64,000 bases of DNA from CAYGDP01 sp964348665. Its GTDB lineage: Bacteria > Verrucomicrobiota > Verrucomicrobiia > Palsa-1439 > CAYGDP01. Below the pieces are notes generated by a model, which did not search any database, was not told the DNA's origin, and saw nothing but the letters and a program-made list of their open reading frames with translations. Position numbers and translations under genes: made by a program. Positions 8,405 through 16,843 of this stretch are shown in pieces; position 1 is the first letter of the stretch; each line of letters starts with the position of its first letter. The DNA is taken from the NCBI GenBank assembly GCA_964348665.1, contig CAYGDP010000011.1:1-64000 (forward strand). The letters are read 5' to 3'.

Positions 8405-9025
8405 CTAACGGATTTTTTTGTGGAAACGGGCGAGGACGTAATGGAAGAGCAAGAGATGGAGAGATTCAACCATGCCCATATCGGCAAGTTTCACGTGGAT
8501 GCATTGGCCCGCCAACGTTTTCAGCTTTCCACCATCGTAGCCCGTGAGGCCGAACGTCCGGACGGCGTTGGTGTTCGCCCATTCGACGGCGCGCAGAATA
8601 TTCGGGCTGTTCCCGCTTCCACTGATGGCAATCAAAAGGTCGCCGCGACCAGCCAAGTTTTTCAGTTGCTCGACAAAGACGCGATCATAGTGCGTATCAT
8701 TCGCCCATGCGGTCAGATATCCAATGTTGTCGGCCAAGCTGATCACCTTCAGGCGTTTTTGCTTTTCGAAATCTCCCACGCTGCTCTTGCCCAAATCCTC
8801 GGCAAAATGTTGCGCCGTGGTCGCGCTGCCGCCGTTCCCGATGATGAAAACGAATTTGTCCCGCCGATACTGCTCTTCAATCGCGTCCGCCAATTTGTTG
8901 ATCTCGCGTTCCGGCAGACGCGCGATCTCGCGCTGCGCGCGCGACAAGTATCGGCGCGCGCTGGCGGCGTACGGCGCGAAGAAAAAAGGCGGTGAATGCC
9001 GGCCTGGCTTGGGCGTTTTGGACAT
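8405..9025 (-). CDS. SIS-domain phosphosugar isomerase, GmhA-like
   Basis: A sugar isomerase (SIS) domain protein of 206 residues. The core GNGGSATTAQHFAEDLGKS and AISGSGNSPNIL loops match D-sedoheptulose-7-phosphate isomerase (GmhA) and related DiaA-like proteins; the C-terminal histidine-containing helix (VESLHLLLFHYVLARFH) is also typical. GmhA makes heptose precursors for lipopolysaccharide, but no other heptose genes are near, so the exact substrate is open. The start is placed at ATG 9025 (MSKTPKPGRH); the longer frame to 9061 would run into the end of larE. It sits between larE (33 bp upstream) and the M50 protease (42 bp downstream), probably in one transcript. Confidence 0.85.
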   Translation of the reverse strand: MSKTPKPGRHSPPFFFAPYAASARRYLSRAQREIARLPEREINKLADAIEEQYRRDKFVFIIGNGGSATTAQHFAEDLGKSSVGDFEKQKRLKVISLADNIGYLTAWANDTHYDRVFVEQLKNLAGRGDLLIAISGSGNSPNILRAVEWANTNAVRTFGLTGYDGGKLKTLAGQCIHVKLADMGMVESLHLLLFHYVLARFHKKIR

Positions 9026-9057
9026 GGGCGCGAATATAGTCGCGAAGAGCGTAACGG

Positions 9058-9900
9058 TCAATCCGTTGGCGTTCTCGATGATTTCTGTGGGATTTCGTTC
9101 GCGCTCCCGCGCCGGTACCCGAACAGATCAAGGGTGATTTGTCCGTACCCAATCTGGCGAAGCGCCGTGGCCACGCGGTACCGAAGCGAGTCCTCCAGCA
9201 ATCGCGGCAATTCGCCCGGCCCAACTTCTAGGCGTGCCAGAGCGCCGCTCTTGAGTTCGTGGTGACGTACCCGGACATCCTGAAACCCAGCGTCTCGAAG
9301 AATATTTTCGGCGGCCTCGATCATCGCCAATTTTTCCGGCGTGACATCCTCTCCGTAGGGAATCCGGGAGGAGAGACATGCCATCTGTGGTTTGTCAGCC
9401 GTGGGCAGGCCAAGCGCGCGGGATAACTCGCGAATGTCTGATTTGGTGAGCCCGAGTTCCTTGAGGGGCGCTTTCACGGCAAATTCCGCGGCGGCTTTTG
9501 CTCCGGGACGATGGTCTCCGATATCGGTGGCATTTTCGCCATAGCAAATAACCGCATAATTCTCGGCACGCGCAATCGGCGCGAGCGTCTCGAAAAGCTC
9601 GTGTTTGCAAAAGTAACAACGATTGGACGGATTCGACGTGTAGTTCGAGTCGGTCATTTCATTGGTTTGCACGACACGAACGGGAAACCCAAACCGATGG
9701 CCAAGGTCAATCGCCTCTTCCAATTCCCGGCGAGGCAGGCTGGGCGAGTCCGCAATCACAGCCAACGACCGGTCCCCCAGAGTCTCATGGGCAACTTTGG
9801 CCAGGAACGCCGAGTCCACTCCGCCCGAATAAGCGACAATCGTCGAGCGATACCCGCGCAACAACGCGCGAAGCTGGTCCAGTTTGTCGGTGAAATTCAC
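9058..9900 (-). CDS. larE: ATP-dependent sacrificial sulfur transferase LarE
   Basis: A 280-residue PP-loop enzyme. LarE adenylylates the nicotinate-derived precursor of the nickel-pincer cofactor and donates sulfur to it. Visible motifs: the PP-loop AYSGGVDSAFL (residues 23-33), TSNPSNRCYFCKHELF, CYGENATDIGDHRPG, and CLSSRIPYGE with the cysteine at the position of the sacrificial Cys in the characterised enzyme. It ends with the family's typical HHELKSGALARLEVG and LDLFGYRRGS. The partner genes larB, larC and larA are not in the window, so the cofactor pathway is either elsewhere or the protein serves another sulfur transfer. First gene of a larE-SIS-M50 group. Confidence 0.92.
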   Translation of the reverse strand: MNFTDKLDQLRALLRGYRSTIVAYSGGVDSAFLAKVAHETLGDRSLAVIADSPSLPRRELEEAIDLGHRFGFPVRVVQTNEMTDSNYTSNPSNRCYFCKHELFETLAPIARAENYAVICYGENATDIGDHRPGAKAAAEFAVKAPLKELGLTKSDIRELSRALGLPTADKPQMACLSSRIPYGEDVTPEKLAMIEAAENILRDAGFQDVRVRHHELKSGALARLEVGPGELPRLLEDSLRYRVATALRQIGYGQITLDLFGYRRGSANEIPQKSSRTPTD

Positions 9901-9928
9901 GGCTCGGTAGATCGTTGAATTGTCGTCC

Positions 9929-10002
9929 TGGCTGCGGGACTAGGATTCGAACCTAGATAAACGGATCCAGAGTCCGTTGTCCTACCATTAGACGATCCCG
10001 CA
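9929..10002 (-). tRNA. tRNA-Gln (anticodon CTG)
   Basis: Reading the minus strand gives a full cloverleaf: acceptor TGCGGGA/TCCCGCA, D arm with GTC/GAC, anticodon stem ACGGA/TCCGT with loop CTCTGGA (anticodon CTG, reads CAG), T arm CTAGG-TTCGAAT-CCTAG, and an encoded 3' CCA (TGG at 9929-9931 on the plus strand). Confidence 0.97.
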
Positions 10003-10029
10003 ACTCATTCGCGCGCTAGAGTAGTGCAG

Positions 10030-10668
10030 CTACGCCCGCTCGTCAACTCTCTCCATGATTTCTGACCGGGATAGTTCCCGCCACGTCGCCGACGCCAAAT
10101 CGCCAAGTCGCAACAACCCAATCGCCACCCGAATCAGCCGCAACGTCGGATGTCCCACTGCCGCCGTCATGCGACGCACTTGCCGGTTGCGCCCTTCCGT
10201 CAATGTGATCTCGATCCAGCTCGTCGGGATCCGCGCGCGATATCGAATCCGCGGCTCGCGCGCAGGCAAATCCGGTTCCGGTTGCAAGATTCGCGCCCCA
10301 CAAGGTCGAGTGCGCCGGTCGTCCAGAATCACTCCAGCCCGCAGTTTCGCCAACGCCTCCTCGGTTGGCGCGCCTTCCACTTGCGCCCAATACATCCGCG
10401 GATGCGCAAACCGCGGTTCCAAAAGTCGCTTGATCAACGCCCCATCGTTCGTCAACAGTAACAACCCCTCGCTATCCGCGTCCAATCGTCCTACGGCATA
10501 CACATCCTTCGGCAAATCAAACTCTGACAGTGTCCGCCACCGACTTCCGTGTTCCGAAGTGAATTGGCTCAAAACACCGTAGGGTTTGTGGAAGAGGATA
10601 TACCGATGCGCCTGTGGCGAAACAGGATTGCGCTCGCGTATGGGAGTTAATTTTCGCACCGACCGCAC
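10030..10668 (-). CDS. rRNA pseudouridine synthase, RsuA/RluE family
   Basis: Isomerises a specific uridine of rRNA to pseudouridine. Motifs: RYILFHKPYGVLSQF (motif I), the catalytic VGRLDADSEGLLLLTNDG with its Asp, then EGRNRQVRRMTAAVGHPTLRLIRVAIG, closest to RluE (23S rRNA). No S4 domain precedes the catalytic domain, as in RluE. The open frame extends to 10776, but that part overlaps a small zinc-ribbon gene ending at 10686. The start is therefore placed at a GTG (10668, or 10659), giving about 212 residues. It lies between tRNA-Gln and the small FmdB-type gene, all on the minus strand. Confidence 0.88.
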   Translation of the reverse strand: MRSVRKLTPIRERNPVSPQAHRYILFHKPYGVLSQFTSEHGSRWRTLSEFDLPKDVYAVGRLDADSEGLLLLTNDGALIKRLLEPRFAHPRMYWAQVEGAPTEEALAKLRAGVILDDRRTRPCGARILQPEPDLPAREPRIRYRARIPTSWIEITLTEGRNRQVRRMTAAVGHPTLRLIRVAIGLLRLGDLASATWRELSRSEIMERVDERA

Positions 10669-10685
10669 GAAGTAGGGTTGCCGCT

Positions 10686-10859
10686 TCAAGTGGGCGCGAA
10701 CGATTCCCCCATTTGTCCCGCCGCTGCGAACCGCGAGAGTTTCTTGGTCACCCGCGCGCTGCCACACTTCGGGCATTGCGCGGATACACGCGAGGAAGAC
10801 CGGACCAACTCCTCAAACTCTTTCCCACATTTCTCGCAGATAAATTCGTACAGTGGCAT
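10686..10859 (-). CDS. FmdB-family regulatory zinc-ribbon protein (57 aa)
   Basis: A very small gene: MPLYEFICEKCGKEFEELV, then CPKCGS, and a basic AARVTKKLS-type segment, ending ESFAPT. The paired CxxC motifs (Cys8, Cys11, Cys29, Cys32) and the MPLYEF opening are the signature of the FmdB/CxxC regulatory zinc-ribbon family. It is the full family length, not a fragment. The stop lies 17 bp before the likely start of the pseudouridine synthase, suggesting a shared transcript. Its partner is not known; members are often found beside metabolic or translation genes. Confidence 0.85.
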   Translation of the reverse strand: MPLYEFICEKCGKEFEELVRSSSRVSAQCPKCGSARVTKKLSRFAAAGQMGESFAPT

Positions 10860-10905
10860 GACGCCAAATCAGTAGCGCAGAATTGCCGCAGAGTCAACGG
10901 CGCGC

Positions 10906-11214
10906 TCACGGCGATTTGCCGCACTTGCCGGGAGGCGCGGTGGTCGCAAGCGGCTCTTTCCGACCGGAAAGTACTGGAAATTTAATCGCTTGCTCGAGGT
11001 TTTCCTGAATATACCCGAGCCATTTTTCAGGGACATCCACATCTTTGAAGATTGCCCCGACGGGACACAGCGCGATGCACGCGCGACAGTCAATACAAAA
11101 TTCCGGGTCAATGTAGAGCCGATCTTCCCCTTCGTGAAAACAGTCCATAGGACACACCGTCACGCAATCGGTATATTTGCAATTGATACAAGGTTCGGTA
11201 ACAACGTGTGGCAT
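10906..11214 (-). CDS. Seven-iron ferredoxin (FdxA-like), copy 2
   Basis: A 102-residue electron carrier. It keeps the FdxA cysteine pattern: CINCKYTDCVTVCPMDCF for the N-terminal [3Fe-4S]/[4Fe-4S] ligands and CIDCRACIALCPVGAIF for the second cluster, then DVPEKW and the SGRKEPL segment typical of the family. It is about 65-70% identical by eye to the gene immediately upstream (11229-11576), with a 14-bp gap, so the two are a tandem duplication likely read from one promoter. The redox partner is unknown; the fused indolepyruvate ferredoxin oxidoreductase 10 kb away is one candidate in the same window. Confidence 0.93.
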   Translation of the reverse strand: MPHVVTEPCINCKYTDCVTVCPMDCFHEGEDRLYIDPEFCIDCRACIALCPVGAIFKDVDVPEKWLGYIQENLEQAIKFPVLSGRKEPLATTAPPGKCGKSP

Positions 11215-11228
11215 AGGTTTTCCTTTCG

Positions 11229-11576
11229 TTAAGGTGGCGATAAACTTGGCGCCGACGGCACAACGAGTTTTTCAGATGCATTTCCGGCTGCCGCAAGCGG
11301 TTCTTTCCGCTCCGTGATATTCGGGTATTTCGCCTTATCGGGACCGGTGGTAGCGACACGGTTCAACTCGATGAAGGTCTTCCATTTTTCAGGGACGTCT
11401 GCGTCGAGAAAAATGGCGCCGACGGGGCAGACGGGGATGCAGGCGCGGCAATCGGTGCATTCGTCGGGGTTGATATAGAGGCGGTCGCCCGCCTCATAAA
11501 AACAGTTCACGGCGCAAACCTCGACGCAATCGGTGTACTTGCAGTTGACGCATGGCTCGGTAACGATATGTGCCAT
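11229..11576 (-). CDS. Seven-iron ferredoxin (FdxA-like), copy 1
   Basis: A 115-residue ferredoxin with CVNCKYTDCVEVCAVNCF and CTDCRACIPVCPVGAIF cluster motifs. The residue after the fourth cysteine is Ala-Val instead of Pro-Met/Val (VCAVNCF), so the conserved proline following that cysteine is lost; in this family that proline shapes the N-terminal cluster environment, so the two copies may differ in potential. The C-terminal tail is longer than in copy 2 and ends Pro-rich (PSAPSLSPP). It has its own ribosome binding site (AAAGGAG) and a perfect 20-bp palindrome lies 42 bp upstream. Probable first gene of the two-ferredoxin transcript. Confidence 0.93.
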   Translation of the reverse strand: MAHIVTEPCVNCKYTDCVEVCAVNCFYEAGDRLYINPDECTDCRACIPVCPVGAIFLDADVPEKWKTFIELNRVATTGPDKAKYPNITERKEPLAAAGNASEKLVVPSAPSLSPP

Positions 11577-11617
11577 AATTAACTCCTTTCCACGGCGGCA
11601 GCCGCGTGTTGAGGTAT

Positions 11618-11637
11618 ATAATACGTATACGTATTAT
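11618..11637. promoter_or_regulatory. Perfect 20-bp AT-rich palindrome upstream of the ferredoxins
   Basis: ATAATACGTATACGTATTAT is a perfect inverted repeat with no loop, centred 51-52 bp upstream of the first ferredoxin ATG, in the short spacer after the carbonic anhydrase stop. On the minus strand it overlaps a TATTATAT that could serve as a -10 element. Its position and symmetry suit a dimeric repressor or activator site. No regulator gene is adjacent. Confidence 0.5.
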
Positions 11638-11675
11638 TTTGTCAATGGCGAGCTTCTTGCTTGGGCGGGAAAGGG

Positions 11676-12209
11676 TTATCGCCGCGCGGAAGGGCGGCGG
11701 TACTGCTGCGCCAGTTCGGCGTAGTGGTCGGCGGAGCGACGCAGCTTCTCGCGCTCCTCCGGGCCAAGCTGGCTGACGATTTTGGCGGGCGAGCCGTAGA
11801 TGAGAGAGCCGTCGGGTGCGGAGAATTTCTCGGTAAGCAATGCGCCTGCGCCGACCAGGCATTGACGACCAAGCTTGGCTCCGTTCATCACGATCGCACC
11901 CATGCCGATCAACGTTTCGTCCCCAATCTCGCAGCCGTGAACGATGGCGCTGTGTCCAATCGTTACATAACTGCCGATGCGCAGGGGAAATCCCGGGTCG
12001 GCATGAAGCACCGCGCCGTCTTGGATGTTGGTAAACTCTCCGACGGTGAGCGTCTCGACATCACCCCGCAACACCGCGTTGAACCAGACGTTCGAGCCGC
12101 GTCCGATTTTTACGCGACCGATTACGCGCGCGCCGTCGGCGATAAAAACACTCGAGGCCACCTGAGGTGAGTGGCCTCGAAATCGCAGCAGTTGTTTGCG
12201 CGCAGCCAT
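11676..12209 (-). CDS. Gamma-class carbonic anhydrase-like left-handed beta-helix protein
   Basis: A 177-residue hexapeptide-repeat protein (YrdA/PaaY type). Repeats run through IGRVKIGRGSNVWFNAVLRGD, IGEFTNIQDGAVLHAD, IGSYVTIGHSAIVHGC, IGDETLIGMG. The three histidines expected for metal binding are at LHAD, IGHS and VHGC. It ends with a C-terminal helix (EEREKLRRSADHYAELAQQY). The start is taken at the ATG at 12209, whose A is also the last base of the preceding TGA stop (TGATG overlap), a strong sign of coupling to the small secreted protein upstream. A second ATG lies at 12215. Activity as a carbonic anhydrase is inferred; many members are only cofactor-acyltransferase-like. Confidence 0.88.
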   Translation of the reverse strand: MAARKQLLRFRGHSPQVASSVFIADGARVIGRVKIGRGSNVWFNAVLRGDVETLTVGEFTNIQDGAVLHADPGFPLRIGSYVTIGHSAIVHGCEIGDETLIGMGAIVMNGAKLGRQCLVGAGALLTEKFSAPDGSLIYGSPAKIVSQLGPEEREKLRRSADHYAELAQQYRRPSARR

Positions 12210-12562
12210 CACCATCGACGCGGCCGACCGTAGGTAACCGTCACCGATGGCGGACAATTCGGAACGACGTACACGGGACGTGGTGCCACATAATACGGCG
12301 TCGAGTAATACACAACCGGCGGGGACGAATAGTAAATCGTCGGCGAAGAATAATATGTCACTGGCGGCGGACAATAGGTGGGCGCAGAGTAATACGTCGG
12401 GCTGGAGTAGTAGAAACCGTAGCTCCCGTGCGAACTATAGTAACCGCCGTACGAGCTTCCGCAATGCCCGGTGCCGATACTGACCGACCAACGGTCACCG
12501 GCTTGCGCTGTTGCCACGACGAGCGTGACAACCGCCGCTATCATCAGAGTCATCGTTTTCAT
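12209..12562 (-). CDS. Small secreted Tyr/Ser/Pro-rich protein
   Basis: A 117-residue exported protein, start ATG 12562 with a strong ribosome binding site (AAAGGAGGAGAG). The signal peptide is MKTMTLMIAAVVTLVVATAQA (cleavage after residue 21). The mature part begins GDRWSVSIGTGHC and turns into repeated YYSSPTYYSAPTY-type units with PPPV and PVYVVP spacers, a composition seen in extended surface or envelope proteins. No enzyme domain. Similar small YYSSP proteins occur in Verrucomicrobiota without known function. Its stop overlaps the carbonic anhydrase start (TGATG). Confidence 0.8.
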   Translation of the reverse strand: MKTMTLMIAAVVTLVVATAQAGDRWSVSIGTGHCGSSYGGYYSSHGSYGFYYSSPTYYSAPTYCPPPVTYYSSPTIYYSSPPVVYYSTPYYVAPRPVYVVPNCPPSVTVTYGRPRRW

Positions 12563-12671
12563 CTCTCCTCCTTTCATTGGCCTGGAACATCGCTGATAAA
12601 CCATATCCGTTCAATCTTGAATGGTTTGACGCGTCCGGTCGAGTGCTTATTCAATTGCCGGCAACAGCAAG

Positions 12672-13292
12672 CTATTTGCCTGTCGTGGGTGTGACCGAGG
12701 ATTTTTCCGGACCCTTTTCCGTCGTGGAATCGGCTCGAAAACTGGCCAATAGATACAAGAAAACGCCAACGCAGATGGCGCTATCGGCGACGTTGAATGC
12801 CGGCCAGTGCCAGCCACCTAGATGAATATCCAGAAAATCCACGACAGCGCCGAACCGGAGCCGATCGATAAGATTCCCCACGATCCCACCCAGAATGACT
12901 GCCAATGCTGTCCGTTGATGAGGGGAAAGATCGGTTTTAGGCCGCGCCAATACAAGAGCGAGCACGATGGAGGCTATTGCCGCGAGCGCGGTGAGTGCGA
13001 TCGGCGCGAAGTCAGTGTCTTTGAACATACCCCAAGCCGCCCCTTTATTGGTGATCAGAGCGAGATTAAAAAAAGGGAAGATTGGACGGTTTGGCGTGAC
13101 CCGAGTATCCAGAAGGGCAACGAGATCGGTGATTTTCCAAAGCACTTCCGGCGCGAGGATCGCCAATGCCAGGCCTTTTGTGAATTGATCGAGCGCCACG
13201 ATGCCCGCCGCAAACGCCAAGGCCCGCCGTTGCGGCGACGCATTCTCGACAGACGAGACGGCGTCACCCGGGACCGGCGGAGTGGCAGGCAT
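12672..13292 (-). CDS. lspA: Lipoprotein signal peptidase (signal peptidase II)
   Basis: Cleaves the signal peptide of prolipoproteins in the inner membrane. Of 206 residues, the first 22 are a polar N-terminal extension. Four membrane helices follow, starting at LAFAAGIVALDQFTKGLAL. The catalytic aspartates are in GNLIDRLRFG and FNVADSAI, with NKGAAWGMF before them. The last 20 residues are polar. ATG at 13292 sits one base after the dksA stop (TAA T ATG), so translation is probably coupled. Part of the ileS-dksA-lspA cluster, an arrangement common in bacteria. Confidence 0.95.
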   Translation of the reverse strand: MPATPPVPGDAVSSVENASPQRRALAFAAGIVALDQFTKGLALAILAPEVLWKITDLVALLDTRVTPNRPIFPFFNLALITNKGAAWGMFKDTDFAPIALTALAAIASIVLALVLARPKTDLSPHQRTALAVILGGIVGNLIDRLRFGAVVDFLDIHLGGWHWPAFNVADSAICVGVFLYLLASFRADSTTEKGPEKSSVTPTTGK

Positions 13293-13293
13293 A

Positions 13294-13836
13294 TTATTCC
13301 TCCGAAGACGCTTCGGCTTCCTCGTCTTCGGCGGTGTCTTCGAGGCTGACCTGGGGACGCGCAGCGATGGATTTCTGCTCTTTCTCGACGTTAGCCTGGC
13401 AATCGATGCAGAAGCGCGCGAACGGAACTGCTTTTAATCGCGCCTTCCTGATGCCTTTTTCACACATCTCGCAAGTGCCAAAGGAACCATCCTCGAGTCT
13501 TTTCAGCGCCTCCTCGATTTCATAAAGTCCTTCCTGCTCGGACGAAATCAGCGAGAGCGCAAAATCGCGGTCGAAATCTTCCGAACCGGCATCGGCCATA
13601 TGGGTGGGGTACCCGGAGATATCGCCGGCGGAATCGCGTTGCGACCGATTGAGCGTCTGCCCGGTGGTGGTGTTGATCGCGTCGAGGAGATGATCGCGCA
13701 ACCCCAACAGCATGCGTTGAAACTTCAGCGCTTCGCCGCGAAATTTTTTGCCGCTCTTTTTGGCCGCCAATGCCCGGGAAGAAGCGGCTTTGACGATTTT
13801 GGTTCCTTTACGACGTTTCGTTGCTTTTGTCTTCAT
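13294..13836 (-). CDS. TraR/DksA-family zinc-finger protein
   Basis: A 180-residue transcription factor of the DksA/TraR family that inserts into the RNA polymerase secondary channel. A basic N-terminus (MKTKATKRRKGTKIV) leads to a coiled-coil helix pair carrying DAGSEDFDRDFALSL, followed by a four-cysteine zinc finger, CEMC ... ARFCIDC, and an acidic tail (EDTAEDEEAEASSEE). All four cysteines are present. The coiled-coil tip has the Asp residues expected of DksA-type proteins. The start (13836) lies 29 bp inside the end of ileS and the stop is one base before lspA, so it is coupled on both sides. Confidence 0.9.
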   Translation of the reverse strand: MKTKATKRRKGTKIVKAASSRALAAKKSGKKFRGEALKFQRMLLGLRDHLLDAINTTTGQTLNRSQRDSAGDISGYPTHMADAGSEDFDRDFALSLISSEQEGLYEIEEALKRLEDGSFGTCEMCEKGIRKARLKAVPFARFCIDCQANVEKEQKSIAARPQVSLEDTAEDEEAEASSEE

Positions 13837-16669
13837 GATTTCCTTTCCATTCTTTTACTATCACAGCACATCGTCCACACAGATCCGTGTACTCCGCATT
13901 TTGCCCGACATCCTCGCGCCAGTTCCAACAACGCGCACATTTTTGTCCGGCCGCTTTCGCAACGGTCTCCGACCATTTTTTGATGCCTGTCGCACCGAGA
14001 TCGACAACCTCGACCTGGGACACGTTGAACGCCGTACACAACAACTCCACGTCGCCGCCCCACATTTCCCGCAGGGCGGAACTCAATCGCAGCGTCAACC
14101 GCGCGTCCAGCGACTTGCCGATCAGCTTCGCCGCGCGCGCCGTTTCCAATTCGAGCTGCGCCGTATTGCGGATCTGCCCCAAAACTTTCCAGCGCTGCTC
14201 CAGTTTCTCGTCTCGCATGGCTGGACGAGCCTCGGGCAACAACGACAAATGCACCGACTCTTCACGGACACAGCCCAGGCGTCGCAATTCATCCCAAACT
14301 TCCTCCGCCGTGAACGGCAAAACAGGCGCCAGCAATTTCGCCAGCGCTACGACGACCTCCAACAGCGTCGTCTGCGATGAACGACGCTCCGAGGAATTGG
14401 GCGCGAATGTATAAAGACGGTCTTTGAGAATGTCCAGATAAAAAGAGGAGAGGTCAACCGAGCAAAACGCATTGAGCGTGTGATAGACGCGATGATACTC
14501 GTACTCGGCGTAGGCGCGACGCACCTGGTCGATAATCGCCTGCAGCCGCGACAGCGCCCAGCGATCCAGCTCGTTTTGCTTGTCGAACGGCACGGAATTC
14601 GTAGCCGGGCTGAAATCGTAAAGATTGCTCAACAAAAACCGGAGCGTGTTGCGGATTTTACGGTAGGTCTCGCCGACCCGGGTGATGATTTCCTCCGAAA
14701 GCGGCACGTCGTTCCGGTAATCCTCGCTGATCACCCATAGCCGGAGAATGTCCGCGCCAAAACGGCTCACGTAATCATCGGCGTTGGCGGGTTTGCCGAC
14801 GGATTTTGACACTTTCTCGCCGCTTTCCGGCGACACCAAAAAACCGTGGGTTACGACGGTTTTATACGGCGGCATTTGATCTCCCGTCGCCAAGGCCGTG
14901 AGCAGCGACACTTGAAACCAGCCGCGATGCTGGTCGCTGCCCTCGAGATAAACATCGGCGGGAAACTTCAGCGCTGCATTGGTCTTCAACACGCCACGAT
15001 GACTGCATCCGCTCTCAAACCAGACATCGAGAATATCAGTTTCTTTCTTCAGGACCGTAGCGCCTTTACACTTCGGACAACCAACCTGCCCCGAGTAATG
15101 AGGCCCCAAAAGTTCGCCGGCGCTCTTCTGAAACCAGATTTCAATTCCGTTCTTGCGAACCAAATCAACAATCTGTTGGTCGGCTTCCGGAAACTGATGG
15201 CCGCAAGCCGAACAAGAAATCACCGGGATCGGCACGCCCCAGACCCGCTGGCGGCTGATGCACCAATCGGGTCGCTCGGCAAGCATCCCGCTGAAACGCG
15301 AGACGCCCCATTCGGGAACAAACCGGATTTGATTCGGGTCGCGCACGGCGGCCAGCGCCCGCTCGCGAAGTTTTTCATTGTCCACTTTCACAAACCACTG
15401 GTCCGTGGAGCGAAAGATGACCGGTTTTTTGCAGCGCCAACAATGGGGATAACTGTGCTCGATTTTTTGTTCGGCAACGAGAAAATCTTTGTCCTTCAAT
15501 AATTGGATCACAAAGTCATTGGCCTTCCAGACACTCTTTCCGACCAATTCCGCTGGAACCCGGCCATCCGCCAAAAATCGTCCTGCATCGTCCAACGGCG
15601 AGTAACACCGCGGTTCCAATTTGTATTTGTCGCCGGTCTCCGCGTCTTCAATGCCATGCCCGGGCGCCGTATGGACACAACCCGTCCCGTCTTCCATCGT
15701 CACGTAGGTGGCCAGTGTAAATGGCGGTCGGTCCGGCAAATGGGTGAACGGATAGTCGGGGAACACTTTCTCGGCCGCCAAAGCGGCCCCTTTCATTTTG
15801 CGAACGATCTCGCCAAATTGCTTTCCCGTCTTGGAGGCAACAGCGCCTAAAAGCCGCTCCGCCAAGATCCACGTCTCTTCCCCAACCCGCACAAAAACAT
15901 AGTCCGCATCCGGATGCAGTGTCACCGAAAGATTGGCGGGCAACGTCCAAGGCGTCGTAGTCCAGACGAGAACGTAAGTCTTGGAAAGGACTTGGCCACC
16001 AAGTTTTCCGTGGACCGGAAACTTCACATAGATCGAAGGCGACTCGTGGTTCTTGTATTCGCTCTCGGCGGTCGCCGCCGCCAACGCCGTCCGGCAAGAA
16101 ATGCACCAGTAACCGGGCTTGAGCGCGCGATAGATGTAACCGCGCGACCGCATTTCGTAGAAAGTTTCCACGATGGCCGCTTCATAGTCGGGCGACATGG
16201 TCAGATAAGGACGATCCCAGTCGCCCATCACGCCCAGCTGTTTGAATTGGTTGCGTTGTTTGTCGACAAAATCCTGCGCGTAATCGCGGCATTTTTTTCG
16301 AACTTGCGGTGACGAAAGTTTTTCACCGCTCTTTTCGATTTCCTTTTGGACTTTCAGCTCGATGGGCAACCCGTGACAATCCCAGCCGGGCACATACGGC
16401 GCGCGGCAGCCCGTCATCGTCGCGTGGCGAACGACGATATCCTTGAGGATTTTATTGAGCGCCGTGCCGATATGAACATCGCCGTTGGCGTAGGGCGGTC
16501 CGTCGTGGAGCACAAACAGCGGAGCATCTTTGCGCGCCTCGAGAATTTTCTCGTAAAGACGTTCCGTCTGCCAGCGCCCAAGCCGTTCCGGTTCCTTCTG
16601 CACCAAATCCGCCTTCATCGGGAAGTCGGTCTTTGGCAAATTTAACGTGTCTTTATAGTTCCCAGCCAT
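13808..16669 (-). CDS. ileS: Isoleucyl-tRNA synthetase
   Basis: Charges tRNA-Ile with isoleucine. 953 residues from ATG 16669 (MAGNYKDTLNLPKTDFPM), the usual length; a longer frame to 16765 has no family sequence. Class I motifs: PYANGDVHIGTALNK (HIGH-type) near residue 55 and GEKVSKSVGK (KMSKS-type, here KVSKS) near 620. The CP1 editing domain lies between. A C-terminal zinc finger reads CARCWNWRED ... CGRC. Upstream 174 bp separate it from the big kinase gene; downstream it overlaps dksA. No T-box-like leader was noticed in the short upstream region. Confidence 0.97.
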   Translation of the reverse strand: MAGNYKDTLNLPKTDFPMKADLVQKEPERLGRWQTERLYEKILEARKDAPLFVLHDGPPYANGDVHIGTALNKILKDIVVRHATMTGCRAPYVPGWDCHGLPIELKVQKEIEKSGEKLSSPQVRKKCRDYAQDFVDKQRNQFKQLGVMGDWDRPYLTMSPDYEAAIVETFYEMRSRGYIYRALKPGYWCISCRTALAAATAESEYKNHESPSIYVKFPVHGKLGGQVLSKTYVLVWTTTPWTLPANLSVTLHPDADYVFVRVGEETWILAERLLGAVASKTGKQFGEIVRKMKGAALAAEKVFPDYPFTHLPDRPPFTLATYVTMEDGTGCVHTAPGHGIEDAETGDKYKLEPRCYSPLDDAGRFLADGRVPAELVGKSVWKANDFVIQLLKDKDFLVAEQKIEHSYPHCWRCKKPVIFRSTDQWFVKVDNEKLRERALAAVRDPNQIRFVPEWGVSRFSGMLAERPDWCISRQRVWGVPIPVISCSACGHQFPEADQQIVDLVRKNGIEIWFQKSAGELLGPHYSGQVGCPKCKGATVLKKETDILDVWFESGCSHRGVLKTNAALKFPADVYLEGSDQHRGWFQVSLLTALATGDQMPPYKTVVTHGFLVSPESGEKVSKSVGKPANADDYVSRFGADILRLWVISEDYRNDVPLSEEIITRVGETYRKIRNTLRFLLSNLYDFSPATNSVPFDKQNELDRWALSRLQAIIDQVRRAYAEYEYHRVYHTLNAFCSVDLSSFYLDILKDRLYTFAPNSSERRSSQTTLLEVVVALAKLLAPVLPFTAEEVWDELRRLGCVREESVHLSLLPEARPAMRDEKLEQRWKVLGQIRNTAQLELETARAAKLIGKSLDARLTLRLSSALREMWGGDVELLCTAFNVSQVEVVDLGATGIKKWSETVAKAAGQKCARCWNWREDVGQNAEYTDLCGRCAVIVKEWKGNHEDKSNETS

Positions 16670-16843
16670 AATGCTCCGCAAAAAGCGGGCGAAGCTACCA
16701 CGCCGCGAACCGCGCGTCAACGCCGCAGCGTGGCGCACAAATCTGGGATGACATCGTACCTGCAAAACAACACGAGGAGCAGATCTGTCCGTCGGCTAGA
16801 AACCAAATCGAATCGAACCAAGTTGAGTCGACCGTCTAATATT

